Origin: Thysanoteuthis rhombus
Taxonomy: Eukaryota; Mollusca; Cephalopoda; Oegopsida; Thysanoteuthidae
DNA: 64,000 nt
Assembly: GCA_963457665.1 (NCBI GenBank)
Contig: OY735215.1
Location: forward strand, 28,287,597-28,351,596
Reading direction: 5' to 3'
The notes below the pieces were generated by a model, which searched no databases, was not told the DNA's origin, and saw only the letters and a list, made by a program, of their open reading frames with translations. Shown piece after piece: positions 1-10,130 of this stretch (position 1 is the first letter of the stretch; every line of letters starts with the position of its first letter). Made by a program: the position numbers and the translations under genes.

Positions 1-45
1 AGTTTCTATACAATATGACGCAATTTATAATTCATTCTGTTGGAC
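1..45. repeat. Right end of a palindromic MITE (family P) cut by the window edge
   Basis: The first bases match the terminal arm of the copies at 47632-47862 and 59606-59903 (shared gcaatttataat and ttctg). As in those copies, the arm is followed, after a short spacer with ccatttctt, by an (AT)-rich microsatellite at about 66-115. Confidence 0.6.
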
Positions 46-1555
46 CAAATATGTCCATTTCTTTTTATATACATATATATAGATATAGATATAGATATAT
101 GTATATATATATATAGTAAATACCAATATCACAAAATTGATTGACATATTTGTCTGTCAATGTCAAAATTTGTGTATAAGTACAGCATCTAAAAGTGTCA
201 ATTGTTTGAACTTTATTTTCTTTTTTTCTTCTTTTTTCTTGGTACCAACTGACTTGAAACATTGTTCAAAAGAGTCAGATGAAAATTTTATGTTTGTTTT
301 GAAAAATGTAGTCCTCTAAAATAACATATTCATTCTTTAAAACAATGTCAGAAATATTCAAAAATATTGATTTATCCATAGATGACATTAAAAAATCATG
401 TCATTTTTATCGGTACTATGCTAGTGAATTATATAATTATTAATTACTTCTATCTAACAATAATCATAATTGTTATCACACTCAAATGATGGAAAATTGC
501 TGAACAAGATGTGAACTCAATCAATGTTGACAATGAGGGTAACAACTTTTTTGCTGCAACTTTTTGAGTACGTCATGTAGATACAGGCGGAACTCACATC
601 CATTCCTTTCTCCATCAACCATTTTTGCATACCAGCTACAACATATTTTTGTCAAGATATTTGGCAATGAGATTAAATTTAAAAAGAAGAGGTTTCATGC
701 CTTTCACACAAGCATTAGTGTAAACTGCAAATAAACAACCTCAGCTGGTTTTGAATTTGGTTCGTTGATTCTGTTTCTGTTTCCTTTCCCCAATTTAGAT
801 TTATACCACTAATAAAAAGGTATTGTCAATAAAGGTATAGAAGAGGTGAGAGAGGAAGGGGAGAAAAACATTTTGGTACATATTGAAAAAAATGAATAGA
901 TATCCAAAAAGCCTCGTCATAACCCAGAATATTACAGGTAAGATTTATTGAACAAATACATAAAAACTTTCATTCGTTCTCATGATTACATATATAGTGA
1001 AACATCAAATACTGAAGTCACACATGGGAATTATACTGGTGTCAAAATTTCCACAGTAAATTTAGCTTAGGAACAGATATGGCGGATAAAAAATGTTGAT
1101 AACGTAATATACTCCACTGAAAAACAAAATTTAGCATCAGAAGTGTTCCTATTGTGTACTTTTTAGAGCCCCTCACAGAAGAATTTGTAATAGCCCACTC
1201 TCAGTGAGTGTTGGTTGTTCAAGCAAGAAAGTGAAGGTTGTTGAAAGAGTTTTGAATAGATATAAATCGCCAGAGTAATATCAGAGCTTTAGAATGGAAT
1301 TTGATAATTAAATTTTGCAATTCTCGAAGTAGGATTAGGTTGAGAGAGTTTTGTTACTCAATCTTCATGTTGTGTATTGAACATCTAGAAATAAGCAGAT
1401 AATCGGATGAACAAGAAATAATGTGAGCATTACTGCCAGACTATGTATGATATAAAATTACTTATTCAGCAATAACAGTGAGTATATTGTCAACTCTAGC
1501 ATCTTTCGAGTGAAAAATTGTGCAGTATTGGTTGGTTATAAGAGGAAAATAATAC
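46..1555. other. OXA1L: OXA1L intron 4, no exon recognised
   Basis: AT-rich sequence downstream of the last visible OXA1L exon. A degenerate (AT/AG)n tract lies at about 66-115. The stretch around 930-1000 (atttattgaacaaata, then catgattacata) resembles 40915-40975 and is probably a dispersed repeat. No other OXA1L coding segment or long open frame is convincing. Confidence 0.6.
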
Positions 1556-1699
1556 CTTCCATAGGATTCCCGCTCGTTCTGGCTTCTGAAAATTGTTGCT
1601 GCAGACGCACAATCGTTGGCATGTGGTTGCTCATGTGGGCTGCATTTCTTTGTGCCACAACGACAATGGGGAACATGCAAAGACGAACTACAATGGTGC
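1556..1699 (-). CDS. OXA1L: OXA1L coding exon 4 (first core membrane helix)
   Basis: 144 bp, phase 1-1, with acceptor ttctttcag and donor gtattatt. It encodes GTIVVRLCMFPIVVVAQRNA followed by HMSNHMPTIVRLQQQFSEAR. This holds the conserved Arg of the first Oxa1/YidC-type transmembrane segment and the start of the matrix-side helical hairpin. The next exon (expected to encode a YYKASSEM-like stretch) was not found in 1-1555, so it should lie outside the window. Confidence 0.93.
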
Positions 1700-2616
1700 C
1701 TGAAAGAATGTACAAAAAGGAAGAAATATGAAAATAAGTTTGAGGTGCATAATTCAACATTTTTAAAAGCAAGTATTTTTGATATTCATAATAATTTCTT
1801 TTCCAGTATTATAATTATTGTACCCATTGTAGATTTTTAAAAAAACACTAGCTGTTGGATTTTGCCCATTTTAATAAACAATATAGTTTGGTTGATTGCC
1901 AGAATCCCGCTCTAAAATGGAGATAAGTCCTATTAGCCTCAAAATGAAGTGGCACTTATCTCCCTTGTTGAAAAAAGAGCGCATAAAGAAAAAATCAACT
2001 TGTCCAATCGATGTTAAAAAAACTTTAGTTCTATACAAACCTCCAAACTTTTACACACTCGCCAACTCGATTTTAAAAACAGTACACAAACGAGAAAAAA
2101 AAAAGACAATTTTAATTTAGTCAAAGGAATAACAATTTCTTTTGAAGGGGAGATAATTCGTCTTGAGGCTAACGAGAGTTATCTCCGTTTTAGCGTCGAA
2201 TTCTGAGACATCATTTATGATGTCGGATTAATCAATAAACTGATACCATATATTAAATCCCATGTTCACCATAATGTGTAGTCAGCCAGCAATCCTTCAT
2301 AGATACAGGTTTGATTAAAGGTCACCGACAAGGAATGTTTATTTAATCTTCTACTTCACCTATTAGGTGAATGAAAGTCAGTATATGGTGAATGGATGAA
2401 CGAGCACTTTTGGCTATTATTTTAGCCATTTTCAAAATTTGAGACATTGAGTTTTTCATTGGCCATTTTTAAGACCTAAACGATGTGTCACAGCAAACCG
2501 AAGACACTCGCAGATTGGAACTTTCAGGGGTTGTTTGCCCAATGGTCAATGTATACCATGTGGTTTGAGTATGCGTGCTGAGGTCCAACATGAGCCCAAT
2601 CCCATCGTTAAATAAG

Positions 2617-2679
<63 letters not shown>

Positions 2680-3268
2680 CACTGTGAGCTGTTAGATATG
2701 GGCCAATGCAAACAATTTTCTTCATTCATGGACACACTTATATAAATAGCAGTTTTTGGGGTGCATGCCTTCTTTAAGCTCTCAATCATGCATTTCACAA
2801 ATAGGCAATCACATTTCTCTTCAATGTGCAAGAAAAAAAACAAAAAAAACTTACCAACAACAATAGCTCCCCACCATGGCAAGTCAACTCCAATATGAAG
2901 TGCTTCCAGTCCATATTGTACCCAACCACTGGGGGCGTACCCACCAAGACCAAGGCTAGTAAATGTTGGCTCCCCTAAAGCATTCAGAACTTCCTCCGGT
3001 GGTGTTGGCAATGGTGGAGGCTCAGGTATATAACCGGGAGGTAGGCTACTTGATAGTGTGTCCTGTGAGTAACAACAAGTTTTAGTTAGCTAAAAGAATC
3101 CGATTTGTTCATTGTAGTATTAATGTGTTCAACGGCCCTGTAGGATGATGAAGGTGGTAAACCTTTCAATTTTGAACCATCTTCAGAATTCAGTGAAAAA
3201 TCTTCTCTTTGGACTTTTTTCAGTTAAAATATGAAAATGTTTAGCTATTTAGAAAACACACACACACA

Positions 3269-3326
<58 letters not shown>

Positions 3327-6300
3327 TCTATCTAGACAACAGACTTTTATTAATACAAGTTTGATTTATGACTATAGACATAGAATGACTTTTTCAAATT
3401 TTTTGTTATCTTTCCTTGTTTACATACACGAGGACACATCTTGAGATCCAATAAAAGTAAATATTGTCCAAATTTTTGCTAAAAGCCAAGCTAAGCAAGG
3501 TGAAAATATTGTGGAAAATATCATTTTCATGAGAATTTCAATGTTTAAGTGTTGCGTTTATAATTTCTATAAAGTCCATAGCCAGCGGATGAATGTAGCA
3601 TTTATTTTGCATGACAAATTTATTTTTGAACATAATCTACTTCCTTGTCAATGTACATAATCCATTTTAGACTCCTGGGACATATATATCTCAAGGTTTC
3701 TATGATTGCTGAATTACGCATGTCCTGTAGATCTCTTTTAAAAGTCAACCAAGAGATTTCAATGCAGAAATTTTGCACTTCAATAGGTTAGTCTTAAAAG
3801 GGGTTCTGATAGTGATATTCTTATCACAAAAATCAAACATTATTCAGATATAATTTCACAACAAAACTAAGCTAATAACTACATTCCAGGCTACAGACTT
3901 ATTGATACACTTTTGTATGTTTAACCATTAAGACATTTCATGATAACCTTTCCTCCTGCAAGAAGAATTTTAAAAATATCTCAATCACAAATGATAAAAT
4001 AAATATTCATTAAATAGCTTAGTTCTAATTTCTACTACAATTATCAATAGATGCAGCCCACAAATCTCTTTTAGCTGGGTCCAAAACAATTTTATGAGTG
4101 TAAAAAAACTGGTATTAAAAGAATTTCGAGAATTGCTGCTTTACATAAATCGTCATTGATTTATAACGCCAACGCAAATCAAGAGTTATTGCCCTTACAT
4201 CTTGAAGCTCTCCCATTTTCTCTTCCCTCAATTTCATGGCTTCATCTCTGCCACTACAAACTGGGTAGTGTTTCTCTTTTGTCTTGAGTGTAAACAGTTA
4301 CATGGTCTTTCCCATTAACCACACTGAATTATGAAATATCATAGATGATAACATTTGTTAGCTTTCAATCTTGATTGGGTCAAAGAGTTTTCCTTAGATT
4401 CATTATATCAACAATGACCTATAGAAGCCTTGTCAATCTCTTCCTCTTCCTACAGTTATCTTCTTTCACTTCTCTCCACAACATCTGATGAGTACACAAA
4501 GCACAACAGATTTTATAATTCATGAAAAGGACACCTCCTCCCATTACTCTAAAATAGTAATGATACAGGATATAGGTAATAGAAATGTTGGCGTATATAT
4601 GTCCCTGGAGTCTCAAAAGGGTTACAAATGGAAAACAAGATAATAGTACCCAAAAAATACAAGGAATAATGGAAATAGTGACAGAAATCCAGGCAGCTGA
4701 CTTGTGTAGAAAGAAAGACTTCTTGAATTAGGAAAAATAGAAGAGGCATTTACCGTTGCATCTGTAGAGGAGATACTAGCTGTTGCTTCTGTAGAATTGT
4801 AGAGTGACTGAGAAGCAAAGATTATGTGTGGTCTCTGGAGGAGTCTATTAGATGGGCGGCAGGCATAAAAGTGTCTGGGGTTGATCACTAGCCCTCTGGT
4901 CTGGTGAGTGAGGGTAGAAAGATTCAACTGAAAAGAAAAAAAGAAAACATTTGTCAGTGATAAGTTTGGGATTAAGCTATAGATTACCATTGGGAGCGAT
5001 TCAAAGAAATGATATACGTTGAACACGCACAGAAAACAAAATAATTATACATGTCATAATAGATGTCACTTTGTGATAGGAACCATTTAGTGAAATCATT
5101 TGCAGAAAAAAAATTATTTATCAGTAATAAGACATGGAAGTTTTGAACTATACTAATTAATCGCTGGGCCAGCCCAACATTTCAGAGAAACAGATCAAGT
5201 TTCAAGTTCTATATAATAACTAGCATAGTCACTATCAAAAATTATGGAATTATATAAACAAGGATAAATTATTCAAGTATATATCTCAGTATAAATATAT
5301 TCATTGCAAACAAAAGATTGCATACCTTGAATGGAATTTATTTTTCTGCCAATATCCTACAACTCATATTTTCTTTTTTTAATTATCTTAAAGAGAAAAA
5401 TTGTGTAAAGAAACAATTTCCTTTAATATCTGAAAAACAGAAGTTTTAATCAGGAAAAAAATACAGGGATGCCTGTATGTGTTTTCTATCCTATACCAAG
5501 ACAGCAGAGGCAGCAACAGTAGAAGTAGTACTGCTATACATGTAAATACACAGACACAGTAGAGATTTGCTTCACCCCCTCCTTTTTTCTGTTTGTTTTT
5601 GCACAACAGAAACCAACAGACAAAAAAGTTACATTGGCCTTTATGTAATGAGATAAATCAGAAAAGATTTTTATACGGAGTCGAGTTCGTTTTTGGACCA
5701 AGAGGAGTTATCTCCATTTTATGCATGTAAACTACCTACTTCATCATGCAACAACATGAAACTAAAGATCGAATTATTTTTTTTTAACCTTAGCCATCAA
5801 AAACAGTGAAATCATTTCAACAAATAACTCAACTTATCGAATTTCAAGGAATGGATAATCTTAGTACACTAATAACTTTTTAATGAATATCCCCCCCCAC
5901 AATCTTTCTTCTTATCAATAACACAAGGATTATTACGATAAAATTGATGAGTTAATAGTTTCAGTCATTTTCAATCGACACACGCTGCTATGTTGTCAAA
6001 AACAGTCTGTTGTTAACAACGGCCTTTCCAACTTATATGAACAACTGCACGTTCAAGTGAGGATTTCAGCAAATTATTATCCTCACCTATAATTTGGGTT
6101 ATTTTAATACAGCAATTAATCAAAGAGAGCTATCTATGTGATAATACACAACACACAAATAAGAAAGTTTACTTGAAACTTGCCACCATTGCCCAAAGAT
6201 TTTCAAAAAATAATACTGCTGTTGAAATATCAGACATATAGCTTGATTGGACCATAGCTGCATAATGTTTGTCAGCTTGAGGCTTCAGAGGGAAAAACAA

Positions 6301-7792
6301 ATCAAAAACTGATAAAATGATTAGAACTTCTTGAAAATTTCTAAATCAGTATAAACTGGCTGCCCTTTACTGACAAACTACATGAAATTTCAGATGACGT
6401 CACACTTAGCCACTTCATTGACTACCATAAAATTGAACATTAGCGTGGGATTTATTTTGATTTTACTTTCTCTGAATCAAACAACAGTAACAGCCAAGAT
6501 TTTTTTAAATCGTTTAAATTGAAGAAAAAAAAAACGAGTAGAAACAAGAATCTAAATAATTAGAGTGAAACTTACTGTACGAAGGTATGAATCCCACCCC
6601 ACCTTGTCTCTACACCCAATGGAACGACCCAGGGTGCATGCCTAGATAAAGCATATGAAGATCCGGGGATGCCCACTCGTCTGAATCGCCCCGCCCCCAG
6701 CCTTGCTGATGTACTCAAGAGAAACGCTGAGAGCCATACATCCAGTATAAGCTAGGCTGCAGGAACTGCTGGAAGAACGTCAAATCGCTTCAAGGGCCTC
6801 CACTACCCAGTTTGGAATCGGAGTTGTCCTTCTCCTAGACTGGTTGCCTTCCCAAGGCGAGAAAGCTAAATCTGCCCTGTAATTAATTAACTCATAGATA
6901 GATTCATGTATTTAACGGGTTACGGCGAAGTGAATTTAACCAGCCGGAGTTCGAACTCTGGTCGCCGATTCTGTAGTCCACCGACTACGCTAATCGCACC
7001 TCCGAAATAACCACTCAATAAGCAAATGTTTCGCAATTAAAATCAAGTTTCACTAAATAATATATTTATATATATATACATATATATATATAACTTGGTA
7101 AAAAATAATTTTTATCAACTTCACAAATTTAAAATCTTTTTTAAGAAAAATTCGAATTATTCCCCTTAGTATAATAGAAGAAAAAAAATGTGACGTTACA
7201 TAATTATTGCGCTTTACTGTGGAAAACAACGACGTAGTTTGGACATAATTGACATACGAATACATTTATTTGTATAGTAGGTTTAGGTGAAAATACAGGA
7301 TAAAAATTTCATGAGAGAAAAACGAAATGATTTATCATTTTTGACCCTCAAATGAACGCAGGGATCAAATTGATAAACAATCCCTAGTCCTTGAAGGTCA
7401 TTCATCAGTGTACACCAAATACCTTTTAGATTTAGCCTGTTAAAGAAGTTTCATAACAAAAAATCAACAATTACACTTAGAGAAACACTAAAACATTTTT
7501 TTATTATCATAATGTAAATATAACCATAACACCTACGCGACCCTCGAGTTACTAATTAGAACTCTTAGATGAATGTTTCGTCCAACGTAACGATCGCCTT
7601 CGGAATTACCAGAGTTTCGTCAAGACTAGTAATGACTAAGCAGGACAAAGGGTTTATTAAATCAAGGCGATCGTGAGAATAATGATAGAATTAATAATCC
7701 AGTCAATATCAACTTACCTTTGGGCTGCATGTTATGATGTGTATCGGTTTTAACCCGTTCAACCGGAGCACATGCTTTAAGCAAGCCGCCAT
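1556..7792 (-). CDS. OXA1L: OXA1L, mitochondrial inner-membrane insertase (5' part; gene continues past the left edge)
   Basis: Four coding exons on the minus strand (7792-7718, 4927-4754, 3062-2855, 1699-1556) join in frame with GT/AG borders and give the first ~200 residues. The family inserts nuclear- and mitochondrially encoded proteins into the inner membrane. What is seen: a basic N-terminus starting MAACLKHVLR, typical of a mitochondrial presequence; a low-complexity linker; then PPEEVLNALGEPTF and LPWWGAIVV, which closely match metazoan OXA1L, and the first core membrane segment with the conserved Arg in VVRLCMFP followed by VAQRNAAHMSNHMP. Animal OXA1L is usually about 430-500 aa, so over half of the protein, including the remaining core helices and the ribosome-binding tail, lies outside the window. 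It is divergent from SLC7A6OS. Identification rests on remembered family sequence. Confidence 0.94.
1899..2206. mobile_element. MITE with ~65-bp nested terminal inverted repeats (ggagataa family)
   Basis: The left arm (1899-1966) and right arm (2143-2206) are imperfect inverted copies: both read cagaat, then ctaaaa, ggagataa, ttagcctcaa and ttatctccc when oriented inward. Each arm is itself a small inverted repeat (ggagataa ... ttatctcc). The interior is about 175 bp, non-coding and A-rich. It sits in OXA1L intron 3. Target duplications are not clear. Confidence 0.75.
2500..2612. repeat. Dispersed repeat family H, copy 1
   Basis: aactttcaggggttgtttg followed by ggtcaatgtataccatgt recurs with changes at about 26290-26400 and 57065-57180, always on the plus strand. 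About 110 bp. Class unknown; the copies differ enough to be old. Confidence 0.6.
2617..2677. repeat. (AT)n microsatellite
   Basis: About 60 bp of uninterrupted AT dinucleotides inside OXA1L intron 3, between repeat H and exon 3. Confidence 0.95.
2855..3062 (-). CDS. OXA1L: OXA1L coding exon 3 (entry to the insertase core)
   Basis: 208 bp with acceptor ttactcacag before GACACACTA and donor gtaagttt. It encodes DTLSSSLPPGYIPEPP, then PPEEVLNALGEPTFTSLGLG and GLEALHIGVDLPWWGAIVV. The PEEVLNALGEPTF and LPWWGAI stretches are the strongest OXA1L signatures in the window. It ends in phase 1. Confidence 0.95.
3255..3328. repeat. Compound (AC)n(AT)n(AG)n microsatellite
   Basis: acacacac, then ta repeats, then gagagagaga in one run within OXA1L intron 2. 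Confidence 0.95.
4754..4927 (-). CDS. OXA1L: OXA1L coding exon 2
   Basis: 174 bp, phase 0 at both ends, with acceptor ttttcag before TTGAATCTT and donor gtaaatg after GCAACG. It encodes a poorly conserved Ser/Thr-rich linker of 58 residues (LNLSTLTHQTRG... to ...SISSTDAT) between the presequence and the core. It was assigned by frame and splice-site consistency more than by residue conservation. Confidence 0.85.
5219..5660. repeat. Dispersed repeat family F, copy 1
   Basis: About 440 bp similar over its length to 45432-45895 in the same orientation: shared blocks are actagcatagt, ggataaatta, atttatttttc, gagacagcag-like and ttttgcttcccc-like segments, and tttgc...acagaaacc...aaaaagt. It lies in OXA1L intron 1. 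No open frame. Its class is unknown. Confidence 0.7.
5672..5730. repeat. Partial relative of the ggagataa MITE
   Basis: On the reverse strand this reads gcataaaatggagataactc, matching the arm of the element at 1899-2206. No partner arm is evident nearby, so it looks like a solo arm or a decayed copy within OXA1L intron 1. Confidence 0.5.
6590..7010 (-). repeat. tRNA-headed SINE-like element
   Basis: Read on the minus strand, the head at about 7008-6930 has gattagcgtagtcgg (A-box-like) and agagttcgaactcc (B-box-like). The body (about 6890-6595) includes ccactacccag-type sequence shared, in the same orientation, with about 58800-59095 (cttgctgatgtactc / cctcactgacgtaact; ggctgcaggaactgc / ggctgcaggagctgc). 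This supports a dispersed tRNA-related SINE within OXA1L intron 1. Confidence 0.65.
7718..7792 (-). CDS. OXA1L: OXA1L coding exon 1
   Basis: 75 bp, 25 codons, starting at the ATG whose first base is 7792 and ending CCAAAG before donor gtaagttg. It encodes an Arg/Lys/His-containing amphipathic stretch without acidic residues, as expected of a matrix-targeting presequence. The intron is phase 0. The surrounding sequence is relatively GC-rich for this window, consistent with a promoter-proximal region. Confidence 0.9.
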
Positions 7793-7896
7793 CGTGTGTG
7801 ACCGGCGCTGACGTACAAAAACTGGAATCGGAAATTGTGTCGTATTTTTACGAAACTTCCGCAACATCCAAATTATAAATTATAATTTTTTTCTCT

Positions 7897-7943
7897 TTTT
7901 ATTTTCTCTCTCTTTCTCTTTCTCTTTCTCTTTCTCTTTCTCT

Positions 7944-7987
<44 letters not shown>
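7897..7987. repeat. (CTTTCT)n/(CT)n polypyrimidine microsatellite
   Basis: About 90 bp of tctctt and ct repeats, a pure pyrimidine strand, about 105 bp upstream of the OXA1L start codon. Confidence 0.95.
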
Positions 7988-7990
<3 letters not shown>

Positions 7991-8002
7991 AATTATGGTT
8001 AC

Positions 8003-8053
8003 TTAGCTTAGCTTAGCTTAGCTTAGCTTAGCTTAGCTTAGCTTAGCTTAGCA
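8003..8053. repeat. (TTAGC)n pentanucleotide array
   Basis: About ten consecutive ttagc units next to the pyrimidine microsatellite upstream of OXA1L. The unit contains the alternating palindrome agct. Confidence 0.95.
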
Positions 8054-8529
8054 TGGCACAAGGTCATAGCTCCAAACGTCTATTTGCTTCCCCACGCGAG
8101 CAAAATGTGACGCGAGTTCTTTTTAATGTTGGAATTCACACACTCTTAGCATGGTGGGTGTTCCACTGTTTCCATAAATTGCTCAGTTCAGTTCCTTTTG
8201 CTGTAGACGTCAGGACATGACCAAGGCCCTATCTTTTTTAGTGAAATGGGGAGGTGCTGCATGAGAAACGGACCCTAGGAACCATTTTTTCACATGAAAG
8301 ATTATACTTAAAATTATTACCTGTATTAGTTTGCTTGTATGTAAGTTATTAACTCATAAAAAAATGCTTTTAATCTTTAATTGATTAACAAGAAAGAAAT
8401 GTGGTTAATTTTGTTAATAATTCAATGTTTATTTGAATCATCTCCTGAATATTATTGAGATTTTCTGGATTCACTCTTGTCCTTAAGTAAGAACAATTAT
8501 ATGATGGCCCATCTTGTCTTGATTTACTT

Positions 8530-8960
8530 CATTCGAGGCTGGCCCTTTCATTAGGCGAATCTTGACGGTCGCCTACAGCGCAAAGATCCTTGGGGCGCAC
8601 CCCAAACTGAAAAAATAGTCGTTAGATTACAACCAAGACGCAAATTTCAAGTTTTGCGCAGGCTGCATGAAACCCCTGCACCGGCCCTGACTCCACTTCC
8701 CCCATTATCAATCATATGTTCAATAAATACAGTTATAAAATGCCTTACTTTATTGAAAGTAGGAGCAGGGGATACATCGTATTCAGGGCAAGAGGGATCA
8801 AAGGTAGCCCTTGTGCAAAGGAGGCCCAGAGATATCCATGTTTCTTGGAAAATGTTCGCATTCATTCAAATGGAAAAATCGGGATATTAGAATTGAAGAC
8901 GTGGATGGGGCCCGAGAGAAAATTTGTACCCCTTCTCAGAGGTCCTGATTGAGAGTTTCC
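8530..8960. repeat. Probable dispersed repeat with cagggccgg-type segments
   Basis: The reverse strand has cagggccggtgcaggggttt and an aagggccagcctcga end. The plus strand continues through a gagaggaa-like, gggcccgagagaaa segment. The GC composition and lack of a shared frame suggest an unclassified transposon-derived repeat. Open frames here (about 75 codons) look accidental. Confidence 0.4.
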
Positions 8961-9284
8961 TAATCCTAGTGTAGTTTTTTTAGGGGGAGGGGTAAATTTT
9001 TTTCAGAGTTGGCAAACGAAGATTACCGTTACTTTTTTCAATAAAAAATCATTTACAGCTAAACAAGTGGACTTTTTCCCTCGCGTTATGCAATGCTTTT
9101 TTTCCAATTCATCGCGACAAAAAAAAATATGACAACCCCTACAAAATTTTTGCAGTCTTTTTTAAGGTTCTCTAAAATGTAAAAAATATTATCGGGTTTT
9201 TTTTTCAATAGTTTTGAGAGCGGTCATTAAAAGGTGATAGAACTCCTTCTTGTTGTTAGTGTTCTTAAAACGGCATTTGGGCTG

Positions 9285-9375
9285 ATTCGAAAGAAGGCCG
9301 TAGAATGGATGGACCGAAACGAGTTCAATCGTCCGAAAAACTGTTTGAATTAGGGCTTTCTAGTCGAAGAAGAAA
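9285..9375 (+). repeat. Hammerhead-like repeat, degenerate copy
   Basis: cgaaagaaggccgtagaatg, then gaccgaaacg, then ttcaatcgtc and gaaaaactgtttgaatt resembles the copy at 31570-31760 (gaaaaaggccgtaggatg ... ggccgaaatg ... ctcaatcgtctgaaaaactc). The stem-II-like ggcc/ggacc pair and gaaa are present; the ctga part is degenerate. Confidence 0.5.
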
Positions 9376-9965
9376 AAGTAGCAAATTATCCCTTATTTCT
9401 TGTGATGTAGTAGTTTTTATTTTTCATTTTCATGTTTATTTTTTACATTTCCCGTATGGTCATCATCGCCGTTGCATGTACATTTAAATGTTATTGTGGT
9501 GTGACAACGATTTCGTAATATCTTAAAATAAAATTAACGGACGAATCAGTGCTTTTCGTGCGTTTTCAGGTCAACTAATCCAACATTTATATTAACCGCC
9601 GAAATGCTATCTCTATTTATTTTTTCAAATATATGAATTTTTATTTCACATATCATCGAATTCTAGACCTATAATAATAATGATAATTTGATTACCAGAT
9701 TTTTATCATATTAATTAGAAGTAGAAGTACTTCAATTAATCAAAAAATTATCTGTTGTCATTTTCGTAAACATCCAGAGATTGTGTCTCTGGTTAGAGAG
9801 TACGTTGAGATGTCAGTCGAGTTGGACTCGTATTGTTGATGTCCTGACTAAAAGCTGAATTTGTTCGGAATTTAATCAAGTTCATAAGAAAACTGACCAG
9901 ACCAATTTTTGTAAAGACATTCTTCGAACGTAGGTTACAATTAAAAGTCTGAATTTTTAGGAGTT

Positions 9966-10130
9966 ATGGCTGCAATCGTTCGTTTGAAACGTCGCATAAC
10001 CGACGATCCACCAGAGACAATCTTGGTGTCTTGCAGTAAGAAAAAGAAATGTGAAGAGAAGAAATCAGAAAACCCCGAAGAAAATGTCACGACACAAGTG
10101 TTGAAGTTTGCAGGGACTGTCCCAGATAAG
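9966..10130 (+). CDS. SLC7A6OS: SLC7A6OS coding exon 1
   Basis: 55 codons from ATG 9966 to GATAAG, donor gtaaataa, phase 0. It encodes AAIVRLKRRITDDPPETILV, then a Lys/Glu-rich stretch. A ttttag just upstream (9955-9960) could be a 3' splice site for a 5' UTR exon. Confidence 0.9.

Larger units (their letters stand above)
7793..9965. promoter_or_regulatory. Divergent intergenic region between OXA1L and SLC7A6OS
   Basis: About 2.2 kb separates the two head-to-head start codons, so the core promoters of both genes must lie here or in unseen 5' UTR exons. I see no diagnostic TATA or initiator arrangement. The region holds a pyrimidine microsatellite, a pentanucleotide array, a CAGGGCCGG-bordered repeat and a hammerhead-like repeat copy, each listed separately. 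Confidence 0.5.

Noticed and set aside
2469-3011. 180-codon minus-strand frame as one gene
   Set aside because: Its N-terminal part is OXA1L exon 3; the rest is read-through into intron and an (AT)n tract.
8003-8053. Interstitial telomere repeat
   Set aside because: The unit is ttagc, not ttaggg or another known telomere unit; it is a simple pentanucleotide array.
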